Assembly (NCBI GenBank): GCA_964036045.1
Contig: OZ038378.1
Span: 19,601,348 to 19,665,347, forward strand
Length of the DNA: 64,000 nucleotides
Origin: Eutreptiella sp. 'Long Island Sound 2002'
Taxonomy: Eukaryota; Euglenozoa; Euglenophyceae; Eutreptiales; Eutreptiaceae
Direction of reading: 5' to 3'
Shown here: piece after piece, positions 13,435 through 26,791 of the stretch
How the letters are laid out: every line of letters starts with the position of its first letter
Numbering within the stretch: the stretch's first letter is position 1
Made by a program: the position numbers and the translations under genes
Notes under the pieces: generated by a model
The model's database searches: none
What the model saw: the letters and a program-made list of their open reading frames with translations, nothing else
Told to the model about the DNA's origin: nothing

Positions 13435-14588
13435 GATCCATAGAGTGATCCATAGACTGATCCATAGAGTGATCCATAGAGTGATCCATAGAGCGATCCA
13501 TAGAGTGATCCATGGAGTGATCCGTAGAGTGATCCATAGAGTGATCCATAGAGTGATCCATAGATTGATCCATAGAGTGATCCATAGAGTGATCCATAGA
13601 GTGATCCATAGAGTGCTCCATGGAGTGATCCATAGAGTGATCCATAGAGTGATCCATAGAGTGATCCATGGAGTGATCCATAGAGTGATCCATAGAGTGA
13701 TCCATAGAGTGATCCATAGAGTGATCCATAGAGTGATCCATAGAGTGATCCATGGGTTGATCCATAGCGTGATCCATGGAGTGATCAATAGAGTGATCCA
13801 TAGAGTGATCCATAGACTGATCCATGGAGTGATCCATAGAGTGATCCATGGAGTGATCCATAGTGTGATCCATAGAGTGATCCATACAGTGATCTGGCCT
13901 TACACCACTTTACACGGGCCTTACACCACTTTACACGGGCCTTACACCGCTTTACACGGGCCTTACACCACTTTACACGGGCCTTACACCACTTTACACG
14001 GGCCTTACACCACTTTACACGGGCCTTACACCACTTTGCACGGGCCTTCCCCCACTTTACACGGGCCTTACACCACTTTACACGCGCCTTACACCACTTT
14101 ACACGGGCCTTGCACCACTTTACACGGGCCTTACACCACTTTACACGGGCCTTACACCATTTTACACGGGCCTTACACCACTTTACACGGACCTTACACC
14201 ACTTTACACGGGCCTTACACCACTTTACACGGGCCTTGCACCACTTTACAGGGGCCTTCCGCCACTTTACACGGGCCTTACACCACTTTACACGGGCCTT
14301 ACACCACTTTACACGGGCCTTAAACCACTTTACACGGACCTTACACCACTTTACACGGGCCTTACACCACTTTACACGGGCCTGACACCACTTTACACGG
14401 ACCTTACACCACTTTACACGGGCCTTGCACCACTTTACACGGGCCTTCCGCCACTTTACACGGGCCTTACACCACTTTACACCGGCCTTACACCACTTTA
14501 CACGGGCCTTACACCACTTTACACGGGCCTTACACCACTTTACACGGGCCTTAAACCACTTTACACGGGCCTTACACCACTTTACACG
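13435..14588 (+). repeat. A/B dimer 16 (A 38, B 33 units)
   Basis: A is 13435-13895, with AGAGCGATCC, AGATTGATCC and a CATAGTGTG unit near 13859. The A-to-B junction is GATCTGG, with one C-to-T change at about 13895. B is 13896-14588, with CTTCCCCCAC and an ACAGGGGCCTTCCGCC unit. Confidence 0.92.
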
Positions 14589-15280
14589 GATCCATAGAGT
14601 GATCCATAGAGTGATCCATAGAGTGATCCATAGAGTGATCCATAGAGTGATCCATAGAGTAATCCATGGAGTGATCCGTAGAGTGATCCATAGAGTGATC
14701 CATAGAGTGATCCATAGAGTGATCCATAGAGTGATCCATAGAGTGATCCATAGAGTGATCCATAGAGTGCTCCATGGAGTGATCCATAGAGTGATCCATA
14801 GAGTGATCCATAGAGTGATCCATGGAGTGATCCATAGAGTGATCCATAGAGTGATCCATAGAGTGATCCATAGAGTGATCCATAGAGTGATCCATAGAGT
14901 GATCCATGGGTTGATCCATAGCGTGATCCATAGAGTGATCAATAGAGTGATCCATAGAGTGATCCATAGACTGATCCATGGAGTGATCCATAGAGTGATC
15001 CATGGAGTGGTCCATAGAGTGATCCATAGAGTGATCCATACAGTGATCCGGCCTTACACCACTTTACACGGGCCTTATACCACTTTACACGGGCCTTACA
15101 CCGCTTTACACGCGCCTTACACCACTTTACACGGGCCTTACACCACTTTACACGGGCCCTACACCACTTTACACGGGCCTTACACCACTTTGCACGGGCC
15201 TTACACCACTTTACACGGGTCTTGCACCACTTTACACGGGCCTTAAACTACTTTACACGGGCTTTACACCACTTTACACG
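14589..15280 (+). repeat. A/B dimer 17 (A 38, B 11 units)
   Basis: A is 14589-15049, with GAGTAATCC near 14658 and GGTCCATAG near 15009. B is 15050-15280, the 231-bp form with GGGTCTTGCACC and TTAAACTAC, plus private TTATACC (about 15076) and ACACGCGCC changes. Confidence 0.92.
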
Positions 15281-16260
15281 GATCCATAGAGTGATCCGTA
15301 GAGTGATCCATAGAGTGATCCATAGAGTGATCCATAGAGTGATCCATAGAGTGATCCATAGAGTGATTCATAGAGTGATCCATAGAGTGAACCATAGAGT
15401 GATCCATAGAGTGATCCATGGAGGGATCCATAGAGTGATCCATAGAGTGATCCATAGAGTGATCCATGGGTTGATCCATAGCGTGATCCATGGAGTGATC
15501 AATAGAGTGATCCATAGAGTGATCCATAGACTGATCCATGGAGTGATCCATAGAGTGAACCATGGAGTGATCCATAGACTGATCCATGGAGTGATCCATA
15601 CAGTGATCCGGCCTTACTCCACTTTACACGGGCCTTACACCACTTTACACGGGCCTTACACCGCTTTACACGGGCCTTACACCACTTTACACGGGCCTTA
15701 CACCACTTTACACGGGCCTTACACCACTTTACACGGGCCTTACACCACTTTACACGGGCCTTACACCACTTTACAAGCGCCTTACACCACTTTACACGGG
15801 CCTTACACCACTTTACACTGGCCTTACACCACTTTACACGGGCCTTACACCACTTTACACGGGCCTTACACCACTTTACACGGCCCTTACACCACTTTAC
15901 ACGGGCCTTACACCACTTTACACGGGCCTTAAACCACTTTACACGGGCCTTACACCACTTTACACGGGCCTTACACCACTTTACAGGGCCCTTACACCAT
16001 TTTACACGTGCCTTACACCACTTTACACGGGCCTGACACCACTGTACACGGACCTTACACCACTTTACACGGGCCTTACACCACTTTACACGGGCCTTAC
16101 ACCACTTTACACGGGCCTTACACCACTTTACACGGGCCTGACACCACTTTACACGGGCCTTACACCACTTTACACGGGCCTTACACCACTTTACACGGGC
16201 CTTACACCATTTTACACGGGCCTTACACCACTTTACACGGGCCTTACACCACTTTACAAG
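15281..16260 (+). repeat. A/B dimer 18 (A 27, B 31 units)
   Basis: A is 15281-15609, with GATTCATAG and GAACCATAG near 15366-15392 and an extra CATAGACTG near the end. B is 15610-16260; its first unit reads TTACTCC. It holds the ACGTGCC marker (about 16007) and an AAGGATCC end without the usual TTAAACC penultimate unit. Confidence 0.92.
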
Positions 16261-17183
16261 GATCCATAGAGTGATCCATAGAGTGATCCATAGAGTGATC
16301 CATAGACTGATCCATAGAGTGATCCATAGAGTGATCCATGGAGTTTTCGGTAGAGTGATCCATAGAGTGATCCATAGAGTGATCCATAGAGTGATCCATA
16401 GAGTGATCCATAGAGTGATCCATGGAGTGATCCGTAGAGTGATCCATAGAGTGATCCATAGAGTGATCCATAGAGTGATCCATAGAGTGATCCATAGAGT
16501 GATCCATAGAGTGATCCATAGAGTGCTCCATGGAGTGATCCATAGAGTGATCCATAGAGTGATCCATAGAGTGATCCATAGAATGATCCATAGAGTGATC
16601 CATAGAGTGATCCATAGAGTGATCCATAGAGTGATCCATAGAGTGATCCATAGAGTGATCCATGGGTTGATCCATAGCGTGATCCATGGAGTGATCAATA
16701 GAGTGATCCATAGAGTGATCCATAGACTGATCCATGGAGCGATCCATAGAGTGAACCATGGAGTGATCCATAGAGTGATCCATAGAGTGATCCATACAGT
16801 GATCCGGCCTTACACCACTTTACACGGGCCTTACACCACTTTACACGGGCCTTACACCGCTTTACACGGGCCTTACACCACTTTACACGGGCCTTGCACC
16901 ACTTTACACGGGCCTTACACCACTTTACACGGGCCTTGCACCACTTTACACGGGCCTTACACCACTTTACACGGGCCTTGCACCATTTTACACGGGCCTT
17001 ACACCACTTTACACGGACCTTACACCACTTTACACGGGCCTTACACCACTTTACACGGGCCTTGCACCACTTTACACGGGCCTTCCGCCACTTTACACGG
17101 GCCTTACACCACTTTACACGGGCCTTACACCACTTTACACGGGCCTTAAACCACTTTACACGGGCCTTACACCACTTTACACG
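16261..17183 (+). repeat. A/B dimer 19 (A 45, B 18 units)
   Basis: A is 16261-16805. One unit near 16343-16350 reads GTTTTCGG where GTGATCCG is expected, three substitutions within five bases. GAGCGATCC occurs near 16738. B is 16806-17183, with several TTGCACC units. Confidence 0.92.
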
Positions 17184-18118
17184 GATCCATAGAGTGATCC
17201 ATAGAGTGATCCATAGAGTGATCCATAGAGTGATCCATAGAGTGATCCATAGAGTGATCCATGGAGTGATCCATAGAGTGATCCATAGAGTGATCCATAG
17301 AGTGATCCATGGAGTGATCCGTAGAGTGATCCATAGAGTGATCCATAGAGTGATCCATAGAGTGATCCATACAATGATCCATAGAGTGATCCATAGAGTG
17401 ATCCATAGAGTGATCCATAGAGTGATCCATAGAGTGATCCATGGGTTGATCCATAGCGTGATCCATGGAGTGATCAATAGAGTGATCCATAGACTGATCC
17501 ATGGAGTGATCCATAGAGTGATCCATGGAGTGATCCATAGAGTGATCCATAGAGTGATCCATACAGTGATCCGGCCTTACACCACTTTACACGGGCCTTA
17601 CACCACTTTACACGGGCCTTACACCACTTTACACGGGCCTTACACCACTTTACACGGGCCTTACACCACTTTACACGGGCCTTGCACCACTTTACACGGG
17701 CCTTACACCACTTCGCACGGGCCTTACACCACTTTACACGGGTCTTGCACCACTTTACACGGGCCTTACACCACTTTGCACGGGCATTGCCCCACTTTAA
17801 ACGGGCCTTACACCACTTTACACGCGCCTTCCGCCACTTTACACGGGCCTTACACCACTTTACACGGGCCTTACACCACTTTACACGGGCCTTACACCAC
17901 TTTACACGGACCTTACACCACTTTACACGGGCCTTACACCACTTTACACGGGCCTGACACCACTTTACACGGACCTTACACCACTTTACACGGGCCTTGC
18001 ACCACTTTACACCGGCCTTACACCACTTTACACGGGCCTTACACCACTTTACACGGGCCTTACACCACTTTACACGGGCCTTAAACCACTTTACACGGGC
18101 CTTACACCACTTTCCACG
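17184..18118 (+). repeat. A/B dimer 20 (A 32, B 26 units)
   Basis: A is 17184-17572, with CATACAATGATCC near 17369. B is 17573-18118; the CCGC third unit is absent, GCATTGCCCC lies near 17787, and the last unit ends TTTCCACGGATCC, a private variant. Confidence 0.92.
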
Positions 18119-18810
18119 GATCCATAGAGTGATCCATAGAGTGATCCATAGAGTGATCCATAGAGTGATCCATAGAGCGATCCATAGAGTGATCCATGGA
18201 GTGATCCGTAGAGTGATCCATAGAGTGATCCATAGAGTGATCCATAGAGTGATCCATAGAGTGATCCATAGAGTGATCCATAGAGTGATCCATAGAGTGC
18301 TCCATCGAGTGATCCATAGAGTGATCCATAGAGTGATCCATAGAGTGATCCATGGAGTGATCCATAGAGTGATCCATAGAGTGATCCATGGAGTGATCCA
18401 TAGAGTGATCCATAGAGTGATCCATAGAGTGATCCATGGGTTGATTCATAGCGTGATCCATGGAGTGATCAATAGAGTGATCCATAGAGTGATCCATAGA
18501 CTGATCCATGGAGTGATCCATAGAGTGATCCATGGAGTGATCCATAGTGTGATCCATAGAGTGATCCATACAGCGATCCGGCCTTACACCACTTTGCACG
18601 GGCCTTACACCACTTTACACGGGCCTTACACCGCTTTACACGGGCCTTACACCACTTTACACGGGCCTTACACCACTTTACACGGGCCTTACACCACTTT
18701 ACACGGGCCTTACACCACTTTGCACGGGCCTTACACCACTTTACACGGGTCTTGCACCACTTTACACGGGCCTTAAACCACTTTACACGGGCCTTACACC
18801 ACTTTACACG
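18119..18810 (+). repeat. A/B dimer 21 (A 38, B 11 units)
   Basis: A is 18119-18579, with AGAGCGATCC, CATCGAG near 18303, TTGATTCATAGCG in the cassette, CATAGTGTG and a CAGCGATCCGG junction. B is 18580-18810, the 231-bp form. Confidence 0.92.
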
Positions 18811-20039
18811 GATCCATAGAGTGATCCATAGAGTGATCCATAGAGTGATCCATAGAGTGATCCATAGAGTGATCCATAGAGTGATCCATGGAGTGATCCG
18901 TAGAGTGATCCATAGAGTGATCCATAGAGTGATCCATAGAGTGATCCATAGAGTGATCCATAGAGTGATCCATAGAGTGATCCATAGAGTGCTCCATGGA
19001 GTGATCCATAGAGTGATCCATAGAGTGATCCATAGAGTGATCCATAGAGTGATCCATAGAGTGATCCATAGAGTGATCCATAGAGTGATCCATAGAGTGA
19101 TCCATAGAGTGATCCATAGAGTGATCCATAGAGTGATCCATGGGTTGATCCATAGCGTGATCCATGGAGTGATCAATAGAGTGACCCATAGAGTGATCCA
19201 TAGACTGATCCATGGAGTGATCCATAGAGTGATCCATGAAGTGATCCATAGAGTGATCCATATAGTGATCCATACAGTGATCCGGCCTTACACCACTTTA
19301 CACGGGCCTTACACCACTTTACACGGGCCTTACACCGCTTTACACGGGCCTTACACCACTTTACACGGGCCTTACACCACTTTACAAGCGCCTTACACCA
19401 CTTTACACGGGCCTTACACCACTTTGTACGGGCCTTACACCACTTTACACGGGCCTTACACCACTTTACACTGGCCTTACACCACTTTACACGGGCCTTG
19501 CACCACTTTACACGGGCCTTACACCACTTTACACGGGCCTTACACCATTTTACACGGGCCTTACACCACTTTACACGGACCTTACACCACTTTACACGGG
19601 CCTTACACCACTTTACACGGGCCTTGCACCACTTTACAGGGGCCTTCCGCCACTTTACACGGGCCTTACACCACTTTACACGGGCCTTACACCACTTTAC
19701 ACGGGCCTTACACCACTTTACACGGACCTTACACCACTTTACACGGGCCTTACACCACTTTACACGGGCCTGACACCACTTTACACGGACCTTACACCAC
19801 TTTACACGGGCCTTGCACCACTTTACACGGGCCTTCCGCCACTTTACACGGGCCTTACACCACTTTACACGGGCCTTACACCGCTTTACACGGGCCTTAC
19901 ACCACTTTATACGGGCCTTACACCACTTTACACGGGCCTTACACCACTTTACACGGGCCTTACACCACTTTGCACGGGCCTTACACCACTTTACACGGGT
20001 CTTGCACCACTTTACACGGGCCTTACACCACTTTACACG
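18811..20039 (+). repeat. A/B dimer 22 (A 39, B 36 units)
   Basis: A is 18811-19283, with GACCCATAG, CATGAAG and CATATAG variants in the distal cassette. B is 19284-20039, a long block with AAGCGCC and CACTGGCC units. It appears to join two B types: a second start-like CCGC unit and the GGGTCTTGCACC unit of the 231-bp form lie inside it near 19880 and 20000. Confidence 0.9.
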
Positions 20040-21340
20040 GATCCATAGAGTGATCCGTAGAGTGATCCATAGAGTGATCCATAGAGTGATCCATAGAGTG
20101 ATCCATGGAGTGAACCGTAGAGTGATCCATAGAGTGATCCATAGAGTGATCCATAGAGTGATCCATAGCGTGATCCATAGAGTGATCCATAGAGTGATCC
20201 ATAGAGTGATCCATAGAGTGATCCATAGAGTGATCCATGGAGTGATCCGTAGAGTGATCCATAGAGTGATCCATAGAGTGATCCATAGAGTGATCCATAG
20301 AGTGATCCATGGGTTGATCCATAGCGTGATCCATGGAGTGATCAATAGAGTGATCCATAGAGTGAACCATGGAGTGATCCATAGAGGGATCCATAGAGTG
20401 ATCCATACAGTGATCCGGCCTTACACCACTTTACACGGGCCTTACACCACTTTACACGGGCCTTGCACCGCTTTACACGGGCCTTACACCACTTTACACG
20501 GGCCTTACACCACTTTACACGGGCCTTACACCACTTTACACGGGCCTTACACCACTTTACACGGGCCTTACACCACTTTACAAGCGCCTTACACCACTTT
20601 ACACTGGCCTTACACCACTTTACACGGGCCTTGCACCACTTTACACGGGCCTTACACCACTTTACACGGCCCTTACACCACTTTACACGGGCCTTACACC
20701 ACTTTACACGGGCCTCACACCGCTTTACACGGGCCTTACACCACTTTACACGGGCCTTACACCGCTTTACACGGGCCTTACACCACTTTACACGGGCCTT
20801 ACACCACTTTGTACGGGCCTTCCCCCACTTTACACGGGCCTTACACCACTTTACACGCGCCTTACGCCACTTTACACGGGCCTTGCACCACTTTACACGG
20901 GCCTTACACCACTTTACACGGGCCTTACACCATTTTACACGGGCCTTACACCACTTTACACGGACCTTACACCACTTTACACGGGCCTTACACCACTTTA
21001 CACGGGCCTTGCACCACTTTACAGGGGCCTTCCGCCACTTTACACGGGCCTTACACCACTTCACACGGGCCTTACACCACTTTACACGGGCCTTACACCA
21101 CTTTACACGGACCTTACACCACTTTACACGGGCCTTACACCACTTTACACGGGCCTGACACCACTTTACACGGACCTTACACCACTTTACACGGGCCTTG
21201 CACCACTTTACACGGGCCTTCCGCCACTTTACACGGGCCTTACACCACTTTACACCGGCCTTACACCACTTTACACGGGCCTTACACCACTTTACACGGG
21301 CCTTAAACCACTTTACACGGGCCTTACACCACTTTACACG
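20040..21340 (+). repeat. A/B dimer 23 (A 31, B 44 units)
   Basis: A is 20040-20416, with GAACCGTAG near 20112 and a private CATAGCGTG near 20166. The cassette lacks CATAGACTG. B is 20417-21340, with repeated CCGC units near 20468, 20720 and 20762, again suggesting fused B blocks. Confidence 0.91.
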
Positions 21341-21957
21341 GATCCATAGAGTGATCCATAGAGTGATCCATAGAGTGATCCATAGAGTGATCCATAGAGT
21401 GATCCATAGAGTGATCCATGGAGTGATCCGTAGAGTTATCCATAGAGTGATCCATAGAGTGATCCATAGAGTGATCCATAGAGTGATCCATAGAGTGATC
21501 CATAGAGTGATCCATAGAGTGCTCCATGGAGTGATCCATAGAGTGATCCATAGAGTGATCCATAGAGTGATCCATGGAGTGATCCATAGAGTGATCCATA
21601 GAGTGATCCATAGAGTGACCCATAGAGTGATCCATAGAGTGATCCATGGGTTGATCCATAGCGTGATCCATGGAGTGATCAATAGAGTGATCCATAGAGT
21701 GATCCATAGACTGATCCATGGAGTGATCCATAGAGTGATCCATGGGTTGATCCATAGAGTGATCCATAGAGTGATCCATACAGTGATCCGGCCTTACACC
21801 ACTTTACACGGGCCTTACACCACTTTACACGGGCCTTACACCACTTTACACGGGCCTTACACCACTTTGCACGGGCCTTACACCACTTTACACGGGTCTT
21901 GCACCACTTTACACGGGCCTTAAACTACTTTACACGGGCCTTACACCACTTTACACG
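21341..21957 (+). repeat. A/B dimer 24 (A 37, B 8 units)
   Basis: A is 21341-21789, with GAGTTATCC near 21435, GACCCATAG near 21617 and a second CATGGGTTG near 21742. B is 21790-21957, a 168-bp form that keeps the GGGTCTTGCACC and TTAAACTAC end of the 231-bp block but has lost three proximal units. Confidence 0.92.
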
Positions 21958-22838
21958 GATCCATAGAGTGATCCGTAGAGTGATCCATAGAGTGATCCAT
22001 AGAGTGATCCATAGAGTGATCCATGGAGTGAACCGTAGAGTGATCCATAGAGTGATCCATAGAGTGATCCATAGAGTGATCCATAGAGTGATCCATAGAG
22101 TGATCCATAGAGTGATCCATAGAGTGATCCATAGAGTGATCCATAGAGTGATCCATGGAGTGATCCGTAGAGTGATCCATAGAGTGATCCATAGAGTGAT
22201 CCATAGAGTGATCCATAGAGTGATCCATGGGTTGATCCATAGCGTGATCCATGGAGTGATCAATAGAGTGATCCATAGAGTGAACCATGGAGTGATCCAT
22301 AGAGGGATCCATAGAGTGATCCATACAGTGATCCGGCCTTACACCACTTTACACGGGCCTTACACCACTTTACACGGGCCTTGCACCGCTTTACACGGGC
22401 CTTACACCACTTTACACGGGCCTTACACCACTTTACACGGGCCTTACACCACTTTACACGGGCCTTACACCACTTTACACGGGCCTTACACCACTTTACA
22501 AGCGCCTTACACCACTTTACACGGGCCTTACACCACTTTACACTGGCCTTACACCACTTTACACGGGCCTTGCACCACTTTACACGGGCCTTACACCACT
22601 TTACACGGCCCTTACACCACTTTACACGGGCCTTACACCACTTTACACGGGCCTTAAACCACTTTACACGGGCCTTACACCACTTTACACGGGCCTTACA
22701 CCACTTTACACGGGCCTTACACCACTTTACACGGGCCTTACACCACTTTGCACGGGCCTTACACCACTTTACACGGGTCTTGCACCACTTTACACGGGCC
22801 TTAAACTACTTTACACGGGCCTTACACCACTTTACACG
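21958..22838 (+). repeat. A/B dimer 25 (A 31, B 24 units)
   Basis: A is 21958-22334, with GAACCGTAG; the cassette lacks CATAGACTG. B is 22335-22838, with TTGCACCGC as third unit, AAGCGCC and CACTGGCC units and a GGGTCTTGCACC/TTAAACTAC end. A is essentially duplicated 881 bp downstream. Confidence 0.93.
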
Positions 22839-23908
22839 GATCCATAGAGTGATCCGTAGAGTGATCCATAGAGTGATCCATAGAGTGATCCATAGAGTGA
22901 TCCATGGAGTGAACCGTAGAGTGATCCATAGAGTGATCCATAGAGTGATCCATAGAGTGATCCATAGAGTGATCCATAGAGTGATCCATAGAGTGATCCA
23001 TAGAGTGATCCATAGAGTGATCCATAGAGTGATCCATGGAGTGATCCGTAGAGTGATCCATAGAGTGATCCATAGAGTGATCCATAGAGTGATCCATAGA
23101 GTGATCCATGGGTTGATCCATAGCGTGATCCATGGAGTGATCAATAGAGTGATCCATAGAGTGAACCATGGAGTGATCCATAGAGGGATCCATAGAGTGA
23201 TCCATACAGTGATCCGGCCTTACACCACTTTACACGGGCCTTACACCACTTTACACGGGCCTTGCACCGCTTTACACGGGCCTTACACCACTTTACACGG
23301 GCCTTACACCACTTTACACGGGCCTTACACCACTTTACACGGGCCTTACACCACTTTACACGGGCCTTACACCACTTTACAAGCGCCTTACACCACTTTA
23401 CACGGGCCTTACACCACTTTACACTGGCCTTACACCACTTTACACGGGCCTTGCACCACTTTACACGGGCCTTACACCACTTTACACGGCCCTTACACCA
23501 CTTTACACGGGCCTTACACCACTTTACACGGGCCTTAAACCACTTTACACGGGCCTTACACCACTTTACACGGGCCTTACACCACTTTACAGGGCCCTTG
23601 CACCATTTTACACGTGCCTTACACCACTTTACACGGGCCTGACACCACTGTACACGGACCTTACACCACTTTACACGGGCCTTACACCACTTTACACGGG
23701 CCTTACACCACTTTACACGGGCCTTACACCACTTTACACGGGCCTTACACCACTTTACACGGGCCTGACACCACTTTACACGGACCTTACACCACTTTAC
23801 ACCGGCCTTACACCACTTTACACGGGCCTTACACCACTCTACACGGGCCTTACACCATTTTACACGGGCCTTAAACCACTTTACACGGGCCTTACACCAC
23901 TTTACAAG
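22839..23908 (+). repeat. A/B dimer 26 (A 31, B 33 units)
   Basis: A is 22839-23215 and matches 21958-22334. B is 23216-23908; its first half matches 22335 onward, then it switches to the ACGTGCC type (about 23612), with an AAGGATCC end. Confidence 0.93.
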
Positions 23909-24972
23909 GATCCATAGAGTCATCCATAGAGTGATCCATAGAGTGATCCATAGAGTGATCCATAGAGTGATCCATAGAGTGATCCATGGAGTGATCCGTA
24001 GAGTGATCCATAGAGTGATCCATAGAGTGATCCATAGAGTGATCCATAGAGTGATCCATAGAGTGATCCATGGAGTGATCCGTAGAGTGATCCATAGAGT
24101 GATCCATGGAGTGATCCGTAGAGTGATCCATAGAGTGATCCATAGAGTGATCCATAGAGTGATCCATAGAGTGCTCCATGGAGTGATCCATAGAGTGATC
24201 CATAGAGTGATCCATAGAGTGCGCCATGGAGTGATCCATAGAGTGATCCATAGAGTGATCCATGGGTTGATCCATAGCGTGATCCATGGAGTGATCAATA
24301 GAGTGATCCATAGAGTGATCCATAGACTGATCCATGGAGTGATCCATAGAGTGAACCATGGAGTGATCCATAGAGTGATCCATAGAGTGATCCATACAGT
24401 GATCCGGCCTTACACCACTCTACACGGGCCTTACACGACTTTACACGGGCCTTACACCGCTTTACACGGGCCTTGCACCACTTTACACGGGCCTTACACC
24501 ACTTTACACGGGCCTTACACCACTTTACACGGGCCTTACACGACTTTACACGGGCCTTACACCGCTTTACACGGGCCTTACACCACTTTACACGGGCCTT
24601 ACACCACTTTACACGGGCCTTACACCACTTTACACGGGCCCTACACCACTTTGCACGGGCCTTCCCCCACTTTACACGGGCCTTACACCACTTTACACGC
24701 GCCTTACACCACTTTACACGGGCCTTGCACCACTTCACACGGGCCTTACACCACTTTACACGGGCCTTACTCCATTTTACACGGGCCTTACACCACTTTA
24801 CACGGACCTTACACCACTTTACACGGGCCTTACACCACTTTACACGGGCCTTGCACCACTTTACACGGGCCTTCCGCCACTTTACACGGGCCTTACACCA
24901 CTTTACACGGGCCTTACACCACTTTACACGGGCCTTAAACCACTTTACACGGGCCTTACACCACTTTACACG
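23909..24972 (+). repeat. A/B dimer 27 (A 41, B 27 units)
   Basis: A is 23909-24405, with GAGTCATCC near 23927, three CCGTAG units and GCGCCATGG near 24220. B is 24406-24972, with ACGACTTTAC units near 24434 and 24539 that mark a five-unit (105 bp) internal repeat. Confidence 0.91.
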
Positions 24973-25949
24973 GATCCATAGAGTGATCCATGGAGTGATC
25001 CATGGAGTGATCCATAGAGTGATTCATAGAGTGATCCATAGAGTGATCCATGGAGTGATCCATAGAGTGATCCATAGAGTGATCCATAGAGTGATCCATG
25101 GAGTGATCCGTAGAGTGATCCATAGAGTGATCCATAGAGTGATCCATAGAGTGATCCATAGAATGATCCATAGAGTGATCCATGGAGTGATCCATAGAGT
25201 GATCCATAGAGTGATCCATAGAGTGATCCATGGGTTGATCCATAGCGTGATCCATGGAGTGATCAATAGAGTGATCCATAGACTGATCCATGGAGTGATC
25301 CATAGAGTGATCCATGGAGTGATCCATAGAGTGATCCATAGAGTGATCCATACAGTGATCCGGCCTTACACCACTTTACACGGGCCTTACACCACTTTAC
25401 ACGGGCCTTACACCGCTTTACACGGGCCTTACACCACTTTACACGGGCCTTACACCACTTTACACGGGCCTTACACCACTTTACACGGGCCTTACACCAC
25501 TTTGCACGGGCCTTACACCACTTTACACGGGTCTTGCACCACTTTACACGGGCCTTACACCACTTTGCACGGGCATTGCCCCACTTTAGACGGGCCTTAC
25601 ACCACTTTACACGCGCCTTCCGCCACTTTACACGGGCCTTACACCACTTTACACGGGCCTTACACCACTTTACACGGGCCTTACACCACTTTACACGGAC
25701 CTTACACCACTTTACACGGGCCTTACACCACTTTACACGGGCCTGACACCACTTTACACGGACCTTACACCACTTTACACGGGCCTTGCACCACTTTACA
25801 CGGGCCTTCCGCCACTTTACACGGGCCTTACACCACTTTACACCGGCCTTACACCACTTTACACGGGCCGTACACCACTTTACACGGGCCTTACACCACT
25901 TTACACGGGCCTTAAACCACTTTACACGGGCCTTACACCACTTTACACG
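24973..25949 (+). repeat. A/B dimer 28 (A 32, B 28 units)
   Basis: A is 24973-25361, with CATGGAG in the second and third units and GATTCATAG near 25021. B is 25362-25949, with GCATTGCCCCACTTTAGAC near 25572 and GGGCCGTACACC near 25866. Confidence 0.92.
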
Positions 25950-26602
25950 GATCCATAGAGTGATCCATAGAGTGATCCATAGAGTGATCCATAGAGTGAT
26001 CCATAGAGCGATCCATAGAGTGATCCATGGAGTGATCCATAGATTGATCCATAGAGTGATCCATAGAGTGATCCATAGAGTGATCCATAGAGTGCTCCAT
26101 GGAGTGATCCATAGAGTGATCCATAGAGTGATCCATAGAGTGATCCATGGAGTGATCCATAGAGTGATCCATAGAGTGATCCATAGAGTGATCCATAGAT
26201 TGATCCATAGAGTGATCCATAGAGTGATCCATAGAGTGATCCATAGAGTGCTCCATGGAGTGATCCATAGAGTGATCCATAGAGTGATCCATAGAGTGAT
26301 CCATGGAGTGATCCATAGAGTGATCCATACAGTGATCCATAGAGTGATCCATAGAGTGATCCATAGAGTGATCCATAGAGTGATCCATGGGTTGATCCAT
26401 AGCGTGATCCATGGAGTGATCAATAGAGTGATCCATAGAGTGATCCATAGACTGATCCATGGAGTGATCCATAGAGTGATCCATGGAGTGATCCATAGAG
26501 TGATCCATAGAGTGATCCATAGAGTGATCCATAGAGTGATCCATAGAGTGATCCATAGAGTGATCCATAGAGTGATCCATAGAGTGATCCATGCAGTGAT
26601 CC
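25950..26602 (+). repeat. Expanded A block of dimer 29 (54 units)
   Basis: It contains two direct copies, 156 bp (13 units) apart, of a segment running from an AGATTGATCC unit (26041 and 26197) through GTGCTCCATGG. It ends with a run of plain units and CATGCAGTGATCC, where nearly all other blocks have CATACAG. An internal CATACAG near 26326 separates it from its copy at 26792. Confidence 0.92.
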
Positions 26603-26791
26603 GGCCTTACACCACTTTACACGGGCCTTACACCACTTTACACGGGCCTTACACCGCTTTACACGGGCCTTACACCACTTTACACGGGCCTTACACCACT
26701 TTACACGGGCCTTACACCACTTTACACGGGCCTTACACCACTTTACACGGGTCTTACACCACTTTACACGGGTCTTACACCACTTTACACG
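26603..26791 (+). repeat. B block of dimer 29 (9 units)
   Basis: The start is standard, with a CCGC third unit. The last two units begin GGGTCTTACACC, and the TTAAACC penultimate unit is missing. Confidence 0.92.
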
